The notes under the pieces are model-generated. The model searched no databases. It was not told where the DNA came from and saw only the letters and a list, made by a program, of their open reading frames with translations. Below are positions 8,618-16,650 of a stretch of DNA of 64,000 nucleotides, one piece after another. The position numbers and the translations under genes are program-made. This DNA comes from Dactylosporangium sucinum. Its GTDB lineage: Bacteria > Actinomycetota > Actinomycetes > Mycobacteriales > Micromonosporaceae. Each line of letters opens with the position of its first letter. The stretch's first letter is position 1. The DNA lies in the NCBI RefSeq assembly GCF_014647515.1, contig NZ_BMPI01000060.1:1-64000 (forward strand), in the 5' to 3' direction.

Positions 8618-9103
8618 ATGGATCGCTGCGAGGAGTGCGGCTTCGACTATGCCGGCGTGCCCGCCGAGGCGGTGCCGGAGCGGTTGCGGGGTTTCGGTGC
8701 GCGGTTCGCGGCGGCGCTCGCCGCGGTGGAGGTCCGCCGGCGCCCGGCCCCGGACGTGTGGTCGCCGCTGGAGTACACCTGCCACGTCCGGGACGTGTTC
8801 GCCGTGCAGCGCGAGCGGCTCGCCCTCGGGCTGCGGGAGGACCGGCCGGAGTTCGTGCCGATGGGGCGCGAGGAGCGGGTCGTCGCCGACGCCTACAACA
8901 CCCAGGACCCCGCCGTCGTGCTGGCCGCGCTGGCGCTGGCGGCCGACGCGCTCGCGGCCGACTTCGCCCGGCTCACCGCCGTCGAGCTCGAGCGGACCGG
9001 GCGGTATCCGTGGCCGGAGCCGGCCGAGCGCACCCTGCTGTGGCTCGGCCGGCACACGGTTCACGAGGGCGAGCACCATCTCATCGACGTGGCCCGTTCC
9101 TAG
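8618..9103 (+). CDS. DinB-family protein (mycothiol-dependent-type four-helix bundle)
   Basis: 161 residues. The N-terminus CEECGFDYAG, the histidine in EYTCHVRDVF (near residue 52) and the C-terminal HTVHEGEHHLIDV supply the three metal-binding histidines of the DinB/YfiT fold. Members in actinomycetes are often mycothiol- or bacillithiol-dependent transferases, but many have no known substrate. The Cys pair at the N-terminus is typical of this actinobacterial subgroup. Its TAG stop shares CTAG with the stop of the convergent hydrolase gene. No operon partner is evident. Confidence 0.85.
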   Translation: MDRCEECGFDYAGVPAEAVPERLRGFGARFAAALAAVEVRRRPAPDVWSPLEYTCHVRDVFAVQRERLALGLREDRPEFVPMGREERVVADAYNTQDPAVVLAALALAADALAADFARLTAVELERTGRYPWPEPAERTLLWLGRHTVHEGEHHLIDVARS

Positions 9104-9957
9104 CAGGCGTTGCTGCGGAAGTCCGACACCGCGAGGCCGGAGAAGCCGCAGGTGTACGGGGTGAAGCGGGAGTCCTGGTTCAGCCAGCGCTTGAACCAGG
9201 CCACCAGGGCGCGGGACAGGGTGGCGTTCGTGCTCTGCGGGAAGAAGTGGCTCGCCCCGGTCAGCTCGACGTACCCCTTCGGGCCCGCGAGCGTGTTGTA
9301 GAACGGGATCGAGTGGCTCGCCACCGGCGCGACCGTGTCGGACTGGCCGCCGACGATCATGACCGGCTCGCTCACGTTGTTCCACGTCTTGTCGCTGTTC
9401 CACGGCGCGATCGGCACGCCGGCCTTGACCAGCCCGGTGGTGTCCGCGGCGAGCGCCTCCAGGGTGCCGCCGCCGCCCATCGAGTGCCCGGCGACGCCGC
9501 GCCGGCTGCCGTCGACCCGCGCGCGCACCGCGGACGACGACGAGTTGACCGCCCAGTTCAGCGCGGCGAGGAGCTGGCTGCCCCGGCTGGCCGGCTGGTC
9601 GTAGATGCTGTTCGTCTCGATGCCGACCACGACGAAACCCCACGACGACAGCCGCGGCCCGATCCAGCTCAGGCTGGACCAGGTGGCGGTGAAGCCGGGG
9701 GAGATCGCGACCACCGGGTACTTGCCGGCGGTGGTCGGGTAGTACACGCGGCCACCCCCGAAGCCGCTGACCAGGCTGGAGATGCTCTCCGACGTGGTGG
9801 TGAAGCTGCCGTTGCCCGTGATGTTGCCGGCGGTCGGCGCCTGGCCGATCTCGTCGGCGACGGCCGGGGCGGCGGCGGCCGTGATCCCGGCCCCCATGAG
9901 CGCGAACACCATGGCGGCACGGACGAGGAACCGGATGGCGGGGTGTTGTCGTTGCAA
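9100..9957 (-). CDS. Secreted cutinase / PETase-like polyester hydrolase
   Basis: 285 residues from a TTG (9957), preceded at 7 bases by GAGGGAG, which supports this start. A signal peptide spans about residues 1-35. The alpha/beta hydrolase core has nucleophile Ser159 in GHSMGGGG, Asp207 in GGQSDTVAPV and His237 in TGASHFFP. Oxyanion-hole residues Phe89 (SPGFT) and Met160, the Trp186 of APW, and a C-terminal disulphide pair (Cys270, Cys285) match actinobacterial cutinases. The C-terminus SGLAVSDFRSNAC resembles the end of Ideonella PETase, but His158 and Phe238 and the lack of the second disulphide make it a type I (cutinase-like) enzyme. Natural substrates are likely cutin or suberin; activity on synthetic polyester is inference. 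Confidence 0.92.
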   Translation of the reverse strand: MQRQHPAIRFLVRAAMVFALMGAGITAAAAPAVADEIGQAPTAGNITGNGSFTTTSESISSLVSGFGGGRVYYPTTAGKYPVVAISPGFTATWSSLSWIGPRLSSWGFVVVGIETNSIYDQPASRGSQLLAALNWAVNSSSSAVRARVDGSRRGVAGHSMGGGGTLEALAADTTGLVKAGVPIAPWNSDKTWNNVSEPVMIVGGQSDTVAPVASHSIPFYNTLAGPKGYVELTGASHFFPQSTNATLSRALVAWFKRWLNQDSRFTPYTCGFSGLAVSDFRSNAC

Positions 9958-10155
9958 GGCTGCACTCCCTCTGGCTCGGGGTCTTACTTCGACGCTCGTC
10001 AGTGTGTGCAGCTCCCGCCCGGGCCGGGATCGGCGAAATCACCGGTGTTCGCGCCCCGCGGCACGACGGCACGAGATCCCGGGAAATGAGCGGGAACTTT
10101 TCCGCGGCGGGCGCGATCAGACCCCCCGACGACCCGACGGGGAAGGAGCCCGGCA

Positions 10156-10356
10156 ATGCAGGACTGGGACGACGACGGCTTCGCCGACGTGCACGAGGAC
10201 CGCGCCGAGCCGATCGCCGAGGAGGATCCGGACACCATGCTGGGCACGGCGCTGGACGTCGACGGCCAGACGGAGGACGGCAACCCGGTTGCCTGGTCGA
10301 CCTCGTACAACGAGTACTACGACACCGTAACCGGCGGGACGGTCGAACCGAAGTAA
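10156..10356 (+). CDS. Small acidic hypothetical protein
   Basis: 66 residues, starting MQDWDDDGFADVHED, with a strong GGAAGGAG ribosome site 8 bases upstream. About one third of residues are Asp or Glu and there is no signal or membrane segment. The 'DDDGFAD' stretch loosely recalls a calcium-binding loop but is not a full motif. It stands alone upstream of the sigma-factor/dynamin set in the same direction. Function unknown. Confidence 0.6.
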   Translation: MQDWDDDGFADVHEDRAEPIAEEDPDTMLGTALDVDGQTEDGNPVAWSTSYNEYYDTVTGGTVEPK

Positions 10357-10439
10357 CCGCTCGTGCGACCGTGTTCCAGGTGCGCGACGGTTACCGTGAT
10401 CGCGAGCAGGCGGCGGGCACACGCACGGTCAGGTGACGG

Positions 10440-10976
10440 GTGGAAGACGAAGCGACCCTGGTCACGCGCGGTGCGTCCGGCGACCAGGCGGCGTTCGCCG
10501 AGCTCGTCACCCGGCATCGGTCGATGATCCACGCCGTCTGCGTGCGCATCACCGGCGACCCGCAGGCCGCCGCCGACGCGCTGCAGGAGACGCTCATCCG
10601 CGCGTGGCGGGGGCTGCCGAAGTTCCGCGGCGACGCCCGGTTCTCGACCTGGCTGTACCGGATCGCGGTGAACGCCGCCGTGGCCGAGGCGCAGCGGGGC
10701 GCCGACCGGCCGCAGCCCGTCGACCCGTTCGACCTGACCCCGCCGGCCGGCGCCGGGCCCGCGTTCGCCGACACGATCGCCGACCGGCTCGCCGTGCAGG
10801 CGGCGCTGCGGCGGCTGCCCCCGCAGTACCGGGCGGCGATCGTGCTGCGCGAGTGCGCCGACCACTCGTACGAGGAGATCGCGGAGATCCTGCAGATCCC
10901 GCTCAACACGGTGAAGAGCCGCATCTCCCGGGCCCGGCAGGCGCTCGTGTCGCTGCTGCAGCCGGATGGGGTGTGA
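10440..10976 (+). CDS. ECF-type RNA polymerase sigma factor
   Basis: 178 residues from a GTG. Region 2 is TLVTRGASGDQAAFAELVTRH through DALQETLIRAWRGLPKFRGD, with the usual STWLYRIAVNAA helix. Region 4 is ALRRLPPQYRAAIVLRE through YEEIAEILQIPLNTVKSRISRAR, a good -35-binding helix-turn-helix. It is a plain two-domain sigma factor with no extension. The next frame begins inside its stop region (GTGTGA), so it is co-translated with the acidic protein and probably co-transcribed with the dynamin genes. No typical zinc anti-sigma factor follows, which is unusual for ECF operons. Confidence 0.92.
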   Translation: MEDEATLVTRGASGDQAAFAELVTRHRSMIHAVCVRITGDPQAAADALQETLIRAWRGLPKFRGDARFSTWLYRIAVNAAVAEAQRGADRPQPVDPFDLTPPAGAGPAFADTIADRLAVQAALRRLPPQYRAAIVLRECADHSYEEIAEILQIPLNTVKSRISRARQALVSLLQPDGV

Positions 10977-11281
10977 GCGTGAGCGACTGGCTGGACATGT
11001 CGGTCTTTCCCGACCTCGACCCCGACGCCGCGGTGCGCCCGCAGGACCTCGCGGCGCTGCGCGACGGCATCGGCGCGCCGGTGGCCGGGCTGCCCGAGGA
11101 GGACTGGGCGCACCTGCTCGACGTGGCGTTCGACCCGGGCGACGACCTGGTCGACGTGGCCGCCGACGGCTTCGACGACCCCGGCTACGACGACGGGTTC
11201 GAGGCCCCGGACCAGGATGTGCCCGAGGTGGCCCAGGACGGACCGGATCACGACCCGGATGACGACGAGGACCTCTGGTGA
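10973..11281 (+). CDS. Acidic hypothetical protein coupled to the sigma factor
   Basis: 102 residues from a GTG at 10973 that overlaps the sigma-factor stop; a second GTG at 10979 is also possible. The first half is a short predicted helical part (QDLAALRDGIGAPVAGLPEEDW) and the second half is a strongly acidic, probably disordered tail (DPDDDEDLW at the end). In ECF operons this position usually holds an anti-sigma factor, but no zinc motif or membrane segment is present. A role as a sigma-factor partner is only suggested by position. Not recognised as a known family. Confidence 0.65.
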   Translation: MSVSDWLDMSVFPDLDPDAAVRPQDLAALRDGIGAPVAGLPEEDWAHLLDVAFDPGDDLVDVAADGFDDPGYDDGFEAPDQDVPEVAQDGPDHDPDDDEDLW

Positions 11282-11344
11282 CCGGGAACAAACCCGCGAG
11301 CCGGGCCGATCTGCACCGCACCACCACAGGAAAGGGCTTCGGGG

Positions 11345-13309
11345 ATGCGGGATTTCGACGCGGTACGCGATGACGTGCTCGCCCTCTTCGGCGAGCTGAC
11401 CGACGCGGCCCGGCGGCGCGGTGCGGCGACGGCGGTCGGCCGGCTCGACGCCGCCCACCAGCGGCTGGCCGACGGGCGGCTGACCGTGGTCGTCTGCGGC
11501 GAGTTCAAGCGGGGCAAGTCCAGCCTGCTCAACGCGCTGCTCGACGAGTGGCGCAAGCCGTTGCTGTTCCCGGAGGCCGGCGAGATCGCCACCAACGCGG
11601 TGACGACGGTGTCGTACGGGGCGAAGGAGGAGATCGACGTCCTGGTCGAGACGCGCACCGGGACCGAGACGGTGTCGATCGGCCGCGACGAGATCGCCAC
11701 GTACGTCACCGAGAGCGGCAACCCGCACAACGCCCGCCGGGCGCGGCTGCTCAACGTGACCACGCCGAACCCGAAGCTCGCGTCGGGCCTCACGCTCGTC
11801 GACACGCCCGGCGTCGGCAGCGTCCACCAGGAGCACACCGCCATCACCATGGCGTTCCTGCCGAGCGCCGACGCGATCGTCTTCGTCGCCGACGCGACCC
11901 AGCCGCTGCTGGAGAGCGAGCTGCGCTTCCTCGGCCGGGCCGCCGACGCGGTCGCGGCCGGCGACTCGACCGACGCGCTGCAGTTCGTGCTCACCAAGAC
12001 CGACGGCGTCGCCGACTTCTCCACGATGCTCGCCAACTCCCGCAAGAAGATCGCCGACACGCTCGGCTGGCCGCCGGAGCGGGTGGTCATCACCCCGGTC
12101 TCGTCGCACGCCAAGCGCGACTACCTCATCGACGGCGACGACGAGGACCTGGAGCTGTCGAACTTCGTCGAGTTCGAGACCCGGCTGTGGACCGCGCTCG
12201 GCCGGTGGCGCGCCAAGCGGCTGCTCGGCGACGCGCTCGGCGAGCTGGAGCGCGGCGCCCAGGGCCTGCAGACGCCGCTCGACGAGGCGATCGAGGCGCT
12301 CGCCGACGAGACGAAGCAGCGGGTCGGTGAGCTGACCAAGCAGGCCGAGGAGCGCCAGGCCAAGCTCAACGAGCTGCAGCAGGGCTCGGCCGGCTGGCGG
12401 CGCGACCTCGCGGACGAGCTCAACGGCATCGGCCGGCAGCTGGGGCACCAGGGCCAGCAGCGCCTCGACAAGGTCTGGCAGGTGTTCAACACCGAGTACC
12501 TGCGCGACGACACGTACCTGTACCACCCCGACCGGCTCGTCGGCCAGCTCACCGCCGACGCGGCGCAGGTCATCGGCGAGCTCAACGAGCAGGCCAGCCG
12601 GGCGGCCGCCGGCGTGCTGCGGGAGTTCACCGCCCGCAACGGCCTCGACCTCGGCCACCCGCAGCTGGGCCAGCTGCCCGACCCGCCGGTGCCGCACCTC
12701 GAGATCCACGGCGACCTGCACGGCGAGAACCGGCCCAACCCGATGAAGCGCAAGCTGCGCGACGCGGGCCTGGGCAGCGGCGTCGGCGCGGCGATCGGCG
12801 GGTTCCTCGGCAGCGTCCTCTTCCCGGGCGTCGGCACCGTCATCGGCAGCGCCCTCGGCAGCCTCCTCGGCAGCGCGGTCGGCTACCGCAGCGGCGCCCA
12901 GGACGAGCGCAAGGCCGAGCGGCAGTCCCGCCGCAGCAGCCTGCAGAGCGAGCTGCGGCTGCTGGAGCAGGAGCAGCGCCGGCACGTGACGTCGGCGGTG
13001 CAGGAGGCGATGCGGGTGTTCGCCCGGATGGTCGTCGCCGAGCTCGACAGCCGCATCGCCCAGGAGCGCGAGACGGTCCGCGACCTGCTGCCGCGGCTCG
13101 CCGACGCGCGGCAGGCCACGCAGGAGAAGGCGCGCCAGCGCACCGCCGAGCTCAACGCCGAGAAGGCGCCGATCGTGCGGGCCCGCGGCCGGATCACGGC
13201 CCTGGTCCGCGACGTCGACCGGCTGTCCACCGCCACGGCCACCGTGAGCGCGCCCACCACCCCGGCCCCACGCGCGGCCGCCCACGACGACGACTGGGCG
13301 GACGCATGA
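11345..13309 (+). CDS. Bacterial dynamin-like GTPase 1
   Basis: 654 residues. GTPase motifs are G1 GEFKRGKSS (52-60), G3 DTPGVGS (153-159) and G4 TKTD (217-220). A long helical middle follows (about 300-430, rich in Gln/Glu/Lys). A glycine-rich hydrophobic stretch at about residues 480-520 (GSGVGAAIGGFLGSVLFPG and GSALGSLLGSAVGY) suits a membrane-inserting paddle, then another coiled-coil stalk. This is the dynamin-like layout of IniA and similar proteins, which remodel or repair membranes using GTP. The stop overlaps the next ATG (ATGA). It is paired with a second dynamin-like protein at 14536. Confidence in the family is high; its cellular role is not known. Confidence 0.93.
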   Translation: MRDFDAVRDDVLALFGELTDAARRRGAATAVGRLDAAHQRLADGRLTVVVCGEFKRGKSSLLNALLDEWRKPLLFPEAGEIATNAVTTVSYGAKEEIDVLVETRTGTETVSIGRDEIATYVTESGNPHNARRARLLNVTTPNPKLASGLTLVDTPGVGSVHQEHTAITMAFLPSADAIVFVADATQPLLESELRFLGRAADAVAAGDSTDALQFVLTKTDGVADFSTMLANSRKKIADTLGWPPERVVITPVSSHAKRDYLIDGDDEDLELSNFVEFETRLWTALGRWRAKRLLGDALGELERGAQGLQTPLDEAIEALADETKQRVGELTKQAEERQAKLNELQQGSAGWRRDLADELNGIGRQLGHQGQQRLDKVWQVFNTEYLRDDTYLYHPDRLVGQLTADAAQVIGELNEQASRAAAGVLREFTARNGLDLGHPQLGQLPDPPVPHLEIHGDLHGENRPNPMKRKLRDAGLGSGVGAAIGGFLGSVLFPGVGTVIGSALGSLLGSAVGYRSGAQDERKAERQSRRSSLQSELRLLEQEQRRHVTSAVQEAMRVFARMVVAELDSRIAQERETVRDLLPRLADARQATQEKARQRTAELNAEKAPIVRARGRITALVRDVDRLSTATATVSAPTTPAPRAAAHDDDWADA

Positions 13310-13995
13310 GCGAATTTGAGAACCTCGCCGATCACCTGCACGACCTCATCGACATCATCACCGGGCACGACGACGACCACCACCAGGACACGGTCGCCGA
13401 GCCGCTGCCCGACCACTCCCACGACGACGACCCGGCCGTGATCGGGGAGCCGGCCGCGGGGGCCGAGCACTGGCACATGCAGGAGCGCGCCGACACCTGC
13501 GCCGTGGCCAGCCAGGAGTTCATCCTCGACGAGCTGACCGGCGTCGACCACAGCGAGGCCCAGCTCACCGAGATCGCCGAGGCGCACGGCTGGTACCAGC
13601 CCGGCGGCGGTACCGCGATGGCCGACGTCGGCAACATCCTGGAGTACTTCGGCGTCCCGGTGCAGCGCGAGTACGGCGCGACGCTGGAGGACCTGCAGCA
13701 CGCCCTCGACGGCGGGCAGAAGGTCATCGTCGGCGTCGACTCCGACGAGATCTGGACCCCGGGCCACGACCCGGACGAGCCGCTCGACGCCTACCCCGGC
13801 ATCCCCGGCCAGGGCGCCGACCACGCCGTGCAGGTCACCGGCGTCGACTACAGCGACCCGGCCCACCCGGTCGTCGTGCTCAACGACCCCGGCACGCCCG
13901 ACGGCGGCGGCGAGCGGGTGCCGCTCGAGGCGTTCCTCGACGCGTGGGAGGATTCCGGCAACTACCTGGTCACCGCGGGGAGCGGGCATGCCTGA
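13306..13995 (+). CDS. C39/papain-like cysteine peptidase homologue
   Basis: 229 residues, start ATG overlapping the dynamin stop. The N-terminal 50 residues are His/Asp-rich (HDDDHHQD, DHSHDDD). The core then shows a papain-like layout: Gln59 and Cys65 in MQERADTCAVASQ, His173 in GADHAVQVTGVDY and Asn193-Asp194 in VVVLNDPG. These match the oxyanion Gln, nucleophile Cys, His and Asn/Asp of C39-like peptidases. No transporter or leader-peptide gene is nearby, so a bacteriocin-processing role is unlikely. Its place between two dynamin genes suggests a linked function, perhaps cleavage of a partner. No signal peptide is seen. Confidence 0.78.
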   Translation: MSEFENLADHLHDLIDIITGHDDDHHQDTVAEPLPDHSHDDDPAVIGEPAAGAEHWHMQERADTCAVASQEFILDELTGVDHSEAQLTEIAEAHGWYQPGGGTAMADVGNILEYFGVPVQREYGATLEDLQHALDGGQKVIVGVDSDEIWTPGHDPDEPLDAYPGIPGQGADHAVQVTGVDYSDPAHPVVVLNDPGTPDGGGERVPLEAFLDAWEDSGNYLVTAGSGHA

Positions 13996-14539
13996 GCCGT
14001 CGACCACCCGCACCGGCAAGCTCCTCGCCGACGTGCGCAAGATGCCGCTGTTCCGGCAGCTGGCGCCGATGGAGTCCGGCGTGGGGTGGCCGATCCCGAT
14101 GCGGCACCGCCCCGCCTGGCACGGCGACACCGCGGTGTTCCTGAAGCTGCCGCTGTACGGCTACCAGCGCGCCGAGGACGGCAGGGGGGCCTCGCTCTAC
14201 CCGCCGTTCGCGACGCTCACCGTCGACTGGGCGACGGGCCGGCCGATGGAGTACGCCGACCTGCGGTACACCCGGCCGTGGGACATCAGCGGCCGGCCCG
14301 GTGCGGTCGGCACGTTCCCGCACGACGCCGTCCGCGGCAGCGTCCGCGAGTACATCGCGGCGAAGGAGGCGCTGCTCGCGCTGTACGACGAGATGCTCGA
14401 CGCACTCCAGGAGGGCGTGCCGTTCGGGGCCGCCGACGAGTTCGGCGCGGCGCTGTCGCGGCTGATGGAGCCGAGCCTCCTGCCGTACTACCGGATCCTC
14501 GGCGGCAAGTTCGTCGAGCGCTTCCTGGGTCCCGCATGA
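13988..14539 (+). CDS. Hypothetical protein of the dynamin operon
   Basis: 183 residues, overlapping the peptidase gene by 8 bases and the next dynamin gene by 4 (ATGA). The first half looks like a small beta-rich domain (MRHRPAWHGDTAVFLKLPLYG, YPPFATLTVDWATGRP, YADLRYTRPWDI). The second half is helical (VREYIAAKEALLALYDEMLDAL). There is no signal peptide, membrane segment or recognisable catalytic motif. The tight overlaps on both sides mean it is made together with the peptidase and dynamin proteins. I do not recognise the family. Confidence 0.8.
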   Translation: MPEPSTTRTGKLLADVRKMPLFRQLAPMESGVGWPIPMRHRPAWHGDTAVFLKLPLYGYQRAEDGRGASLYPPFATLTVDWATGRPMEYADLRYTRPWDISGRPGAVGTFPHDAVRGSVREYIAAKEALLALYDEMLDALQEGVPFGAADEFGAALSRLMEPSLLPYYRILGGKFVERFLGPA

Positions 14540-16083
14540 CGGGTTCGGAACTGCGGGAACGGGCGCGGGCGGCCTTCGCGACGGCGGCGGCCGCGCTCGG
14601 TACCGGCGAACCCCTGCGACCCGTCCGGGAGGCCCTCGCCGGGCACCGCGTGCGCCTCGACGCGCCGATGCCGGTCGCGCTCGTCGGGCGGGTCAGCTCC
14701 GGCAAGTCGACGCTCGCCAACGCCATGCTCGGCGGCGAGCTGGCGCCGACCGGCGTCGAGGAGCTCACGTTCAACGTGAACTGGCTGCAGTACGGTGCGC
14801 GCCGCGAGCTGACCGTGCACTTCCGCGGCGACCGCCGGCCCGAGCGCCGCGACGCCGCCGAGCTGGCCGAGCTGACCGTCCGGGCCCGCGACGGCGACGT
14901 CGAGCGGCAGCGCCTGCTCAAGGCGATCGACTACCTGGTCATCACGGATCCCAACCCGTACCTCAAGGCGTTCGACCTCGTCGACACGCCCGGCCTCGAC
15001 TCGGTGTTCCACAACGACTCGCAGAACACGCTGCGCTTCCTCGGCCGCACCGGCGACGAGGTGCGGGCCGCGTCGGAGGCGCAGGCCAGCAAGGCCGACG
15101 CGCTCGTCGTGGTGTTCGCCCGCGGGCTCGCGGCCAACGAGGAGGAACTGCTCGCCGACTTCGTCGGGCCCGGGTTCGGCGGCAGCGGGCCGATCACCAC
15201 GATCGCCGCGCTCACCAAGGTCGAGCTGGCCTGGCCGCAGCACCCCGACCCGATGGCCGAGGGCCGGCACCTCGCCGAGCGGGTGATGGCCTCGGCCGGC
15301 GCCCGGCGCGTGCTCTACGACGTGCGGCCGGTTGCCAGCCTGGTCGGCGCGGCCGCGGCCACGTTCACCGAGGACGAGTTCGGCTCGCTCGTCGAACTGT
15401 CCACGATGGACGCCGAGAGCCTCGAGCGGCGGCTGCGCCGCGGCCCGTACTTCGCGACCCGGGAGTACGACGACGTGCCGGTGCCGCCGCAGCGCCGGGC
15501 GCCGCTGCTGCGCCGGTTCGGGCAGTACGGCATCGCCCTCGCGACCGGGCTGCTGCGCGACGGCGTCGCCGACCCGGCGTCGCTGCGGGCCGAGCTGACC
15601 GCGCGCAGCGGCATGACCGAGTTCAAGCGGCTCCTCGTCGACCACTTCGGCAACCGCGCCGACCTCATCAAGGTGCGCGGCATGCTCGACCACGTCTACC
15701 AGCTGCGTGACTCCCTCGCCGACCGGCTGCCGCCCCGCGACCGGATGACCCTGCTCGACGCGGTCGGCCCGCTGCTGTCGCTGGACCACAACGAGCACGC
15801 CTTCAAGGAGCTCGACGTGCTGCGGCACTACTACGACGGCGAGCTCACGTTCACCGAGGAGGACGCGGCCGACCTGCTGCGGGTCACCGGCGAGCACGGC
15901 ACCGGCCTCGCCGCCCGGCTCGGCCTGCCGCCCGGCGCCACCCGCGAGGAGCTCGCCGCCGCGGCCCGCGAGCGGCTCGGCGGCTGGGCCGAGCGCGACC
16001 TCGACCCGGCGTACGCCGGCCGCAGCCGCCGCGCCGTGCAGATCCTGCGCCGCAGCTACGAGCGCCTGGTCGGCACGATCTAG
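14536..16083 (+). CDS. Bacterial dynamin-like GTPase 2
   Basis: 515 residues from ATG 14536. G1 is GRVSSGKST (51-59) and G3 is DTPGLDS (150-156). The G4 position reads TKVE (227-230), not TKxD, so guanine recognition may be altered. The rest is helical, without the long glycine-rich paddle seen in the first dynamin. The size pairing (654 and 515) is like mycobacterial IniA and IniC, and two unequal dynamins in one operon are also known from streptomycete DynA/DynB and the LeoA/LeoBC defence type. It closes the operon, sharing CTAG with a convergent gene. Confidence 0.9.
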   Translation: MTGSELRERARAAFATAAAALGTGEPLRPVREALAGHRVRLDAPMPVALVGRVSSGKSTLANAMLGGELAPTGVEELTFNVNWLQYGARRELTVHFRGDRRPERRDAAELAELTVRARDGDVERQRLLKAIDYLVITDPNPYLKAFDLVDTPGLDSVFHNDSQNTLRFLGRTGDEVRAASEAQASKADALVVVFARGLAANEEELLADFVGPGFGGSGPITTIAALTKVELAWPQHPDPMAEGRHLAERVMASAGARRVLYDVRPVASLVGAAAATFTEDEFGSLVELSTMDAESLERRLRRGPYFATREYDDVPVPPQRRAPLLRRFGQYGIALATGLLRDGVADPASLRAELTARSGMTEFKRLLVDHFGNRADLIKVRGMLDHVYQLRDSLADRLPPRDRMTLLDAVGPLLSLDHNEHAFKELDVLRHYYDGELTFTEEDAADLLRVTGEHGTGLAARLGLPPGATREELAAAARERLGGWAERDLDPAYAGRSRRAVQILRRSYERLVGTI

Positions 16084-16529
16084 CTCCCGAGCACCCGCAG
16101 GGTGAGCGCGGCCAGGCCGGCCAGCACCGCACCCGCGTGGCCGGAGCGCAGGCCCGCGCCGCGGACGGCCACGTCGAACGTCCGGCCACGGGCGGCCACG
16201 ACGTCGCCCTCCCGGTAGGTCTCGTACGGCGACCCGGCGACCGGCGCCACGCCGAAGTCGGCGCCGGCCGGCTGGCGCTGGAACCCGGCCCGCAGGTGCT
16301 CGAAGACGCTCGGCCCGCCGCGCGGCTGGACGTCGACCGCGGCGGTGGTGCCGTCGGCGAACCGGACCGTCCAGCCGATCCCGGCGACCGGGTGGCGCAG
16401 GTACGCGCTCAGCAGGTCGGGCGGCACCGCGGCCAGCCCGAGCGGGTGACCGACCGGCACCGGCGGCAGGGCGGACAGGTCCGGTGGACCGCCCGGGTCG
16501 CCCGGCTGCCGCCTGAATCGTCCGATCAT
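16080..16529 (-). CDS. Hypothetical protein
   Basis: 149 residues from ATG 16529. It has a proline-rich N-terminus (PGDPGGPPDLSALPPVPVG) and then about 100 residues of probable beta structure (GIGWTVRFADGTTAAVDVQPRGG, SPYETYREGDVVAARGRTFDV). A moderately hydrophobic end (AGAVLAGLAALTLRVLGS) could be a tail helix, but it is too short for a sure membrane anchor. Convergent with the dynamin operon and divergent from the phosphatase gene. Family not recognised. Confidence 0.6.
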   Translation of the reverse strand: MIGRFRRQPGDPGGPPDLSALPPVPVGHPLGLAAVPPDLLSAYLRHPVAGIGWTVRFADGTTAAVDVQPRGGPSVFEHLRAGFQRQPAGADFGVAPVAGSPYETYREGDVVAARGRTFDVAVRGAGLRSGHAGAVLAGLAALTLRVLGS

Positions 16530-16650
16530 GCGGCCATGGTGCGGCCGGCGGGCCCCGCCGTCTTGCGACTGACGCAGGCCGGACAGTCCGCCGCCCGGGC
16601 GGCCGGCGACGGACGGGTGGTCTGGCCCGGCGGGACGAACGGATGCCAGG

